NCBI GenBank assembly: GCA_021413535.1
Contig: JAIOQF010000353.1
Coordinates: 1 to 10,783, forward strand
Source of the DNA: Verrucomicrobiota bacterium
GTDB lineage: Bacteria > Verrucomicrobiota > Verrucomicrobiia > Verrucomicrobiales > Verrucomicrobiaceae
DNA: 10,783 nucleotides
Direction of reading: 5' to 3'
Below are positions 6,486-10,783 of the stretch, one piece after another (within the stretch, counting starts at the first letter, position 1; the number at the start of each line of letters is the position of its first letter). A program made the position numbers and the translations under genes. Under the pieces are notes generated by a model that was given only the letters and a program-made list of their open reading frames with translations, was not told the origin of the DNA and made no database searches.

Positions 6486-7322
6486 TCAGCGCATCCCGAT
6501 CTGTTGCAGCCACTTCAGGGCATCGTCGGGCCAGGCTTTGGCTTCGCCTGCACAGTGCAGTGCGTAGCCGTGGCCGCCGGAGGTATAGAGCTTGAACTCG
6601 TGGGCGATCTTCGCCTCGTTGAGTGCGGCGTGGTAAATTTTGCTGCCGGCGACAAAGACTTTGTCGTCTTCATTGTGAATGATGAGTGTGGGCGGGATCG
6701 CGGCCTTCAGGTTGAGGTCGGGCGAGATTTGGCCGGTCTTGTCACTGAGATACGCGGGATACACCAGCACGGCAAAATCGGGCCGGCAACTTTGCTGATC
6801 CACTGCATCGACCGCCGGGTAACTGCGGGCCTCGAACTGTGTGCTTGCCTTGGCGGCAAGGTTGCCCCCGGCCGAGAAGCCGATGACGCCGACACTCTTC
6901 GGATCAACGTTCCACTCCGTCGCGTGCGCTCGCGTGAGGCTCAGTGCCCGTTGCACGTCCATCAAGGCACCTTCGCGGTTGTTCGGCGTGCGATACTTCA
7001 GCACCAGTGCGCTGATCCCGTTCTTGTTGAGCCACGCGGCGATCTCTGAGCCTTCCTTGTCCACCACCACATAACTGTAGCCACCGCCCGGACAGACGAT
7101 CATCACTGGCGCGGGCTTGCCGTCCTTGGCGGGCGAGGGGAAGAAGGTCAGCGTCGGCCGACTGACGTTGCTGATGCGATGAAAGCCATCGTTCTTTTTC
7201 ACTCTTGCTTCGGACTCATTGGCCCCCTTGCCCGGCATCTTGCCCTCGGGCCAAACATCCACGATGGATTCAGCGAACAAGAGCGACGTGGTCGCGAGGA
7301 GCGGGAGCAGTATGCGGATCAT
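6486..7322 (-). CDS. Secreted alpha/beta-hydrolase, esterase type
   Basis: 278 residues. Residues 1-17 form a short signal peptide (MIRILLPLLATTSLLFA, then ES), so the mature protein should be exported. The fold markers are in order: the oxyanion-hole motif CPGGGY (77-82), the nucleophile Ser150 in GFSAGG, the acid Asp219 or Asp220 in HNEDDKVF, and His251 in SGGHGY. From memory, the layout matches the BD-FAE / acetyl-xylan-esterase-like hydrolases that are numerous in Verrucomicrobiota and Planctomycetota and commonly remove acyl groups from plant polysaccharides. The substrate cannot be read from this window because no glycoside hydrolase or transporter lies nearby. It is convergent with katG. 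No Shine-Dalgarno site precedes the ATG at 7322. The stand-alone position between two repeat elements gives no operon clue. Confidence 0.9.
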   Translation of the reverse strand: MIRILLPLLATTSLLFAESIVDVWPEGKMPGKGANESEARVKKNDGFHRISNVSRPTLTFFPSPAKDGKPAPVMIVCPGGGYSYVVVDKEGSEIAAWLNKNGISALVLKYRTPNNREGALMDVQRALSLTRAHATEWNVDPKSVGVIGFSAGGNLAAKASTQFEARSYPAVDAVDQQSCRPDFAVLVYPAYLSDKTGQISPDLNLKAAIPPTLIIHNEDDKVFVAGSKIYHAALNEAKIAHEFKLYTSGGHGYALHCAGEAKAWPDDALKWLQQIGMR

Positions 7323-7354
7323 GGAGTTAGTAACCCAGCAAGCTTAGGAAATGC

Positions 7355-7446
7355 AAGGGAGCGCGGACACTCTTGTCCGCAACTTAGAAACTAGGCGGCT
7401 GCGCCGCGAAGAACTCGAAAGCGGACAGGAGTGTCCGCGCTCCTTT
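7355..7446 (+). repeat. Complete copy C of the 92-nt nested-palindrome element
   Basis: Two 26-nt outer arms (7355-7380 and 7421-7446) are inverted copies with two differences. Each arm folds by itself: GCGGACA-CTCC-TGTCCGC on the right, and the same with CTCT on the left. A central hairpin GCGGC-TGC-GCCGC (7395-7407) sits between them with 14-nt and 13-nt spacers. The whole element could therefore form either three small hairpins or one large cruciform. It lies between the divergent hydrolase and peroxiredoxin-like genes, so it also occupies their promoter region. Confidence 0.9.
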
Positions 7447-7513
7447 GAATACGAAGCATCATGCCCGGAGAAATCCGATGGTGCGAGACCGTGGGACGCA
7501 CTAGCATGGTAGC

Positions 7514-8035
7514 ATGGATGCAGCCCCCATGGATCCGGAACTCCTCGCACGAACGCGGACCAGCACGGGCGAGACACTGGCCGCGCTCACGGAAAAATCG
7601 CCGGTGCTCCTGGTGCTGCTGCGCCATGAAGGTTGCCCTTTCTGCCGCAACGTCATGTCGGACATCGCACGGCTGCGGGACCGCATCGAGGCCGTCGGCA
7701 CTCGCATCGTCGTGGGGCACAGGACTTCCGCGGATGATTTCGCCGCCTTCGCCGCGCGCTACGGCCTTTCCGCGCTCGCGTCAGTGGCCGATCCCCAGCG
7801 CGCGCTCTACAAAGGGCTGGGACTGCGCCACGGCAGACTGCTGCAACTCATCGGCCCCAAGGTGTTGTGGGCCTATATGAAGTCCCTTCTCTCCGGACAT
7901 CGGCCGGGGAGAATCAAAGGCGATCCCCTCCAGCTGCCCGGCGCGTTTCTCCTTTATCAGGGAAGAGTGATCAAATCCCATCTCTATCGCGATGCTGGAG
8001 ACAAGCCTGACTACGTCAGCCTCGCCACGCTTTAG
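7514..8035 (+). CDS. Peroxiredoxin-like (AhpC/TSA, PRXL2/SelL-type) thiol protein
   Basis: 173 residues. After a short N-terminal helix region, a beta strand (VLLVLLRHEG, 31-40) leads to the redox motif Cys41-Pro-Phe-Cys44 and an Arg-containing helix. This is the signature of the thioredoxin-fold AhpC/TSA group related to PRXL2 and bacterial SelL, whose CxxC (or UxxU in SelL) is thought to reduce peroxides or disulfides. Later segments (GLSALASVADPQRALYKGLGL and PLQLPGAFLLYQGRVI) match the family's strand layout around the conserved Pro. No signal peptide is seen, so it should be cytoplasmic. Electron donors and substrate are unknown. The ATG at 7514 is the longest reasonable start; Met6 is an alternative, and neither has a clear ribosome site. 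An antioxidant role fits the nearby katG, but the two are not in one operon. Confidence 0.85.
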   Translation: MDAAPMDPELLARTRTSTGETLAALTEKSPVLLVLLRHEGCPFCRNVMSDIARLRDRIEAVGTRIVVGHRTSADDFAAFAARYGLSALASVADPQRALYKGLGLRHGRLLQLIGPKVLWAYMKSLLSGHRPGRIKGDPLQLPGAFLLYQGRVIKSHLYRDAGDKPDYVSLATL

Positions 8036-8125
8036 CGATCTTGATTCGGCCTTCATCGCAGAAAAACACTTTGCCAGACTCCCATCGCGCTTGAAATTCA
8101 CCATCGAAATCAACCCGGCTGCATC

Positions 8126-8434
8126 ATGATCCACACCGTATTTTTCTGGCTCAAAAAAGATCTCACGCAGGCTCAAAGAGCCGCCTTTGAAAGTGAAATC
8201 ATCCGTCTGAAGGAAATCAGCTATCTGGTCCACGGCTTCGTCGGCAAACCGGCGCCAACCGAAAGCAGGCCGGTCATCGATCATTCCTTTGATTACTCGC
8301 TGACGCTGCATTTCAAAAATCTCGAAGACCACGAGCACTACCAAAAGAAGTGCGAACAACACCAGCGGTTCATCGACAACTGCAAAACATTCTGGGACCG
8401 GGTTCTGGTTTACGACAGTTCACCCATCCACTGA
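8126..8434 (+). CDS. Dabb (stress-responsive A/B barrel) domain protein
   Basis: 102 residues, one complete Dabb domain of usual length. The pattern is clear: the start MIHTVFFWLK (strand 1), a helix with the LTQAQRAAFE segment, GFVGKPAP, then RPVIDHSFDYSLTLHFKNLEDHEHYQ and the final strand FWDRVLVYDSS. Dabb proteins are small ferredoxin-like dimers. Some are stress proteins in plants and some are cyclases or co-factors in bacterial pathways, but most bacterial ones have no known function. The many His residues (3, 53, 71, 74) and the Asp52/Asp56 region match the conserved face of the barrel. It lies 90 nt after the peroxiredoxin-like gene on the same strand and may be co-transcribed with it. 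No Shine-Dalgarno site is visible. Confidence 0.88.
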   Translation: MIHTVFFWLKKDLTQAQRAAFESEIIRLKEISYLVHGFVGKPAPTESRPVIDHSFDYSLTLHFKNLEDHEHYQKKCEQHQRFIDNCKTFWDRVLVYDSSPIH

Positions 8435-8672
8435 GGGCGGTGCGCCTGCATACACTGCGTGCCCTTTAGCATTCCGTTCCATGCCCGCCCAGTCTCACGC
8501 GCAGGGCCACACAGGCGACGGCCTGCGTGGCGGAGTCGATGACGATGTTGTGGAGCAGGACGCGGTCGCTGGAAGTTGCGCGGCTGAAAGGTGACCAAGT
8601 TCATGCAGACGAAAAATGGAAATGCCCATCCCCATCCGTTTCCTTCGGCGATTGCCGGGTGTTCCGTCTGCC
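8435..8672. other. Spacer between convergent genes; no supported gene
   Basis: A 238-nt gap between the Dabb and Gre-like stop codons. On the minus strand a short frame (about 8479-8595) reads SSDRVLLHNIVIDSATQ and ends at a TAA. It is protein-like but has no start codon and no recognised homology, so it could be a gene remnant. A 5-bp AGGGC/GCCCT stem just after the Dabb stop is too weak to call a terminator. Confidence 0.4.
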
Positions 8673-9119
8673 TTATGCCGCCTTTACTACCGTCCATAAC
8701 GATTCCTTTTCCTCCGCCAAATTTACGCGCTGCCCTAGTTTCGCACCGAGCAAGACTCTCCCAATCGCCGACACCCAGCTCACATTGCCAGGCTCCAGAT
8801 CCACTTCGTCCACGCCCACGATTCGAAGCGTCTCCATTTCGCCAGCGGCGTTTTGCAAGGTGACCGCCGCCCCGAATACAATGGTCCCGGGCTCCGCTTC
8901 CGGCTCCACGATCGTGGCCGACTCGAGCGTTTGCGCCAGTCGCGAAATCTCCGGGCCTTCCTTCCCGCCGTTTATGAAGTCATCGAGTCGCAACCGCAAC
9001 CGCCGCGCTCCGTCTGCGGTCATATAATTGAGCGCTCCCGGAGGCAATCCGGAGGCCGACCTCCGGCGGTTGGAACGCTCCGGAATTTCTATGTCTTCCT
9101 TTATGAATGCCCGGCTCAT
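8673..9119 (-). CDS. GreA/GreB-family (Rnk-like) transcription factor with a very short coiled coil
   Basis: 148 residues from the ATG at 9119, where family similarity begins (MSRAFIKED, a common start of GreB-type proteins in environmental bacteria). Residues 30-35 (LNYMTA) correspond to the usual NYxTP before the coiled coil. The C-terminal FKBP-like domain is well preserved: VEPEAEPGTIVFGAAVTLQN (71-90), then LRIVGVDEVDLEPGNVSWVSAIGRVLLGAKLGQRV. Gre factors enter the RNA polymerase secondary channel and trigger transcript cleavage through two acidic residues at the coiled-coil tip. Here only about 35 residues separate the two parts and no acidic DxxE-type tip is visible, so cleavage activity is unlikely. 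A short helical arm recalls Rnk, which binds polymerase without cleaving. Longer in-frame starts exist but lack similarity. It is convergent with the Dabb gene. Confidence 0.8.
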   Translation of the reverse strand: MSRAFIKEDIEIPERSNRRRSASGLPPGALNYMTADGARRLRLRLDDFINGGKEGPEISRLAQTLESATIVEPEAEPGTIVFGAAVTLQNAAGEMETLRIVGVDEVDLEPGNVSWVSAIGRVLLGAKLGQRVNLAEEKESLWTVVKAA

Positions 9120-9513
9120 CGGTGTGGTGTGAATGTGATTTCCATCGTCCCCAAGGAGATCGAACCCGCCTGCGTTGCTGCGCTTGGGAAAACGCATCAG
9201 TCACTGCGGCAATTTCCGGCCTCAATAGAACGACTTTATCAGGTTACGTCCCAGCTTACGTTCGGGCCGGTCTTCTCAAGTTGGAATCGTGAATTAAACA
9301 TCGTCTGCACCCTTACCGGCGGCTGGGAAGCATCACCTGCTGTCATCGGCATGTCGAAGTCTCCCAACTGGAAGGAAGGATTAGCAATCGTGCGACTGGA
9401 GACGGCTGTCCGGGAAAAACAATTCCCCGCTCATGACCAGAAAGCTCGGGACTGGTCGGAAGAATTACCGTGAACCGACCCCGAACCTTCCCTCCCCGTG
9501 TCACAAGAGGACA
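9120..9513. other. Gene-poor stretch with competing short frames
   Basis: 394 nt without a supportable gene. On the plus strand a frame running to 9473 has a protein-like C-terminal part (TLTGGWEASPAVIGMSKS) but starts antisense to the Gre-like gene. On the minus strand a frame at about 9252-9422 also looks protein-like (FQLGDFDMPMTAG then NVSWDVT) and contains an ATG at about 9362. Both cannot be real, neither has a ribosome site, and no family is recognised. Decayed coding DNA is the most likely content. Confidence 0.4.
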
Positions 9514-9605
9514 AAGGGAGCGCGGACACTCTTGTCCGCTACTAAGCAATCAGGCGGCTGCGCCGCGAATAATACGAAATCGGACAAGAGTGTCCGCGCT
9601 CCTTT
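9514..9605 (+). repeat. Complete copy D of the 92-nt nested-palindrome element
   Basis: The outer arms at 9514-9538 and 9581-9605 are inverted copies with one difference in 25 nt. The core hairpin GCGGC-TGC-GCCGC (9554-9566) is identical to that of copy C, with spacers of 14 nt on each side that differ in sequence. It is in the same orientation as copies A and C. It is the most symmetric copy and lies in the gene-poor right part of the window. Confidence 0.9.
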
Positions 9606-9685
9606 CCACACCGAACCCCCGGTGAATCGAATCGCATCGCCGTGCCCTTCAGCGTGCCGTCCTCGAGGGAAAACGTTGGCGCCAT
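9542..9685 (-). other. Short frame that runs into repeat copy D
   Basis: From ATG 9685 a 47-residue frame reads MAPTFSLEDGTLKGTAMRFD and a few more residues, then enters the repeat, where translation gives RGHSCPISYYSRRSRL and stops. The first 27 codons look protein-like but no family is recognised. It could be the 5' end of a gene cut off by repeat insertion, or simply chance. No ribosome site is visible. Confidence 0.2.
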
Positions 9686-9808
9686 GATGGCCTAGGCTTT
9701 GCCTTGCTTGGCCCCTCGAAATCTTCGGAAGAGAGAAGTTCTTTTCTTTCTCGCGAACGGCTCCGTGGGGAAGAAGAAACGCAACTCCCACGGCCGTTTG
9801 TCGGCGCA

Positions 9809-10087
9809 TTAGACGGCTCCGCGTCGCGTCCGCTTCGTCTTTTCAGGAGCCAGCGTCATCTGCGGCGTCACCTTGATACCCATGCGATTGTAGTAGTCGA
9901 GCATCTTCTCCGTGGCGACGCGTCCGGCTTCGAGGCCGATGCGCACCATCTCCGACATTTCGTGCGGCGGCGTTTCCTGAAGATTGTTGGAGGTGAGCAT
10001 GGCTTGGAGTTGATCGAGGGTGTGCGTGCTGCTGTCTGCGTTGCGACTGTGCGGCGGCTCTGCATTGTTCCCAATCTGCGAGTCCAT
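9809..10087 (-). CDS. Unknown protein or C-terminal fragment of the broken right-edge gene
   Basis: 92 residues from the ATG at 10087 (a TTG at 10096 is also in frame). The sequence looks like real protein: a polar start (QIGNNAEPPHSRNADSS), a helical segment (TLDQLQAMLTSNN), an amphipathic helix (HEMSEMVRIGLEAGRVATEK) and a basic tail (EKTKRTRRGAV). No family is recognised. It is in the same frame as the fragment at 10475-10783, while the stretch between is coding-like in another frame. It may therefore be the C-terminal end of one gene with two frameshifts, or a separate small gene overlapping the preceding frame. No ribosome site is seen. After the stop there is a hairpin CCGTGGG/CCCACGG (9763-9793) with a 17-nt loop and no T-tract. 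Confidence 0.45.
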   Translation of the reverse strand: MDSQIGNNAEPPHSRNADSSTHTLDQLQAMLTSNNLQETPPHEMSEMVRIGLEAGRVATEKMLDYYNRMGIKVTPQMTLAPEKTKRTRRGAV

Positions 10088-10490
10088 CGGGTTCAAAATC
10101 AGCTACCTTGGATTTTATTTTCGTGCACAAACGGTAATAGTATTCCGGTGGGCCACCAGAACCAAACGGCACACGGAAAGTAGTTTCTAATTGCTTGTCG
10201 TCAGCCGTTTCGAGAAATTCCACGAGCGGTGACATGAACTCCTCAATTTCACCGATCAATTCCTCGGGTTCCATTTGCTTAGCGTCAGAAGCCGTATTTG
10301 CTTCCCAGTATTTGATGAGTGAGGCAAGTAATTGAATATACGCGTTCAGAAGCTTGGGCTTTTTCTTTCGACCATTCTTTTGGATTCTCCAGCCATCCGT
10401 CAAGGCGGATTCGATTTCATCATGCGCAAATGCCTTTTCGTCTATAACTTTGCGTCGCTTGACTGCCGCTCGCCTCAGCCGACGGGAAAC
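9843..10490 (-). pseudogene. Middle fragment of a frameshifted gene, DGQHR-like (tentative)
   Basis: This frame is open from 10490 but has no ATG or GTG start; the first possible start is a TTG at 10403, which falls inside coding-like sequence (RRKVIDEKAFAHDEIESALTDGW). It reads on through two helical blocks (LLNAYIQLLASLIKYWE and PEELIGEIEEFMSPLVEFLE) to RVPFGSGGPPEYYYRLC and FEPDGLADWEQ, ending near 10065. Beyond that the frame becomes His/Arg/Ala-rich and looks non-coding, while the frame starting at 10096/10087 takes over. From memory the FGSGG...Y...DF.P.GL pattern resembles the C-terminal part of some DGQHR-domain proteins; this is not certain. The natural reading is continuation of the fragment at 10475-10783 after a one-base loss near 10484-10489 (TTTCCC). 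Confidence 0.45.
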
Positions 10491-10783
10491 TCAGCCGTTT
10501 CAGGCATTCGAGTGAAACTATCGAGTGACATAATCAGATCAGGAAGAAACCTCATCAATGCAGCAAATCCCGTTGTTCGGGCCAAAACCATGCCGCGTTC
10601 TCCCGATATCCAAGCTTTCGGCCATCGTTGCGAGACGGCGGTAAAGTAGTTCCAGAGAATCTTGGCAATCTCTGCATCTTTGCCTTCAATAAACCGATTG
10701 CGAAACACTTGGGAACTCTTTTCGACCGAAGTAAGGCGCTCTAATGGTTGATTCCGCTTCAGCGCGTCCTTGTCACTCATCGG
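10475..10783 (-). CDS. C-terminal part of a DGQHR/DndB-like protein (partial, tentative)
   Basis: The frame is open to the right edge, so the 5' end is outside the window. A Met at 10780 is probably internal. The visible 102 codons contain a helix followed by the distinctive block ILWNYFTAVSQRWPKAW, then VLARTTGFAALMRFLPDLI, and stop at 10475. From memory, NYFxAVxxxWPxxW...TTGFxALMRxLP is typical of the C-terminal region of DGQHR-domain proteins. That group includes DndB, a regulator of DNA phosphorothioation, and many members found in defence or mobile regions. The DGQHR motif itself would lie off the window, so this is a tentative family call. The protein seems to continue, in another frame, into the fragment below 10490; similarity of flow (PETAEF then DEKAFAHDEI) suggests one gene disrupted by a frameshift. 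Confidence 0.5.
   Translation of the reverse strand, partial: PMSDKDALKRNQPLERLTSVEKSSQVFRNRFIEGKDAEIAKILWNYFTAVSQRWPKAWISGERGMVLARTTGFAALMRFLPDLIMSLDSFTRMPETAEFPVG

Noticed and set aside
7344..7577. Short frames encoding RGHSCP-type peptides
   Set aside because: They are translations of the palindromic repeat, a known kind of false gene call.
8410..8697. 95-codon minus-strand frame across the Dabb/Gre spacer
   Set aside because: It overlaps both neighbouring genes at its ends, is rich in Arg, Pro and His like a shadow frame, and has no motif.
9141..9215. tRNA-like signature on the minus strand (GGTTCGATCTCC resembling a T-arm)
   Set aside because: The supposed T-stem does not pair, no 7-bp acceptor stem or proper 7-nt anticodon loop can be formed, and the D-arm is missing.
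8853..9473. 206-codon plus-strand frame
   Set aside because: More than half lies antisense to the well-supported Gre-like gene; it has no ribosome site and no family match.
379..9605. CRISPR array
   Set aside because: The four repeat copies are far apart, palindromic, in mixed orientation and not separated by uniform spacers; no cas genes are present.
10484..10490. Programmed -1 frameshift site at TTTCCC
   Set aside because: In the reading frame used (TTT CCC GTC) the bases do not form X XXY YYZ, and both tRNAs would mispair after slipping; a mutation or sequencing error is simpler.

Overview
This looks like a bacterial chromosome segment with moderately high GC and genes on both strands separated by short spacers. 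A member of the Verrucomicrobiota is the likeliest source. The main reason is a palindromic repeat, present here in four copies, whose accidental translation contains 'RGHSCP'; from memory this string is common in annotations of that phylum. The PQQ-propeller-type membrane protein, the Dabb protein and the frequent lack of Shine-Dalgarno sites also fit. This is inference, since no rRNA or marker gene lies in the window.

Layout. At 1-255 (minus) is the N-terminus of a membrane protein that runs off the left edge. At 461-2334 (minus) an arylamine N-acetyltransferase-like gene follows a bicupin gene, probably as an operon. A LysR-type regulator (2409-3296, plus) diverges from the bicupin, and a perfect ATAC-N7-GTAT LysR box lies between them. 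At 3335-3805 (minus) is a small exported protein. It diverges from katG (4047-6296, plus), a complete catalase-peroxidase ended by a clear terminator at 6318-6352. The katG/exported-protein spacer holds a 15-nt perfect palindrome close to the PerR box and a possible 59-codon leader ORF that overlaps the katG start by ATGA.

At 6486-7322 (minus) is a secreted alpha/beta-hydrolase, followed on the plus strand by a CxxC peroxiredoxin-like protein (7514-8035) and a Dabb protein (8126-8434). At 8673-9119 (minus) is a Gre/Rnk-like factor with a very short coiled coil. From about 9120 the sequence becomes gene-poor and degenerate. The right end (9809-10783, minus) holds three reading-frame fragments that alternate frame -1/+1 and look like the decayed or mis-sequenced 3' part of a gene resembling the DGQHR/DndB-like family, often linked to DNA modification or defence.

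How the genes work together. Two themes are visible: oxidative stress (katG, the peroxiredoxin-like protein, a possible PerR-type operator) and a small LysR-controlled unit (bicupin plus N-acetyltransferase) that may handle an aromatic or amine compound. The four 92-nt nested-palindrome elements are scattered between genes and are the main mobile or structural feature. No complete new system is visible; the strongest leads are the repeat family, the two operator-like palindromes, the tip-less Gre-like factor and the broken gene at the right edge.
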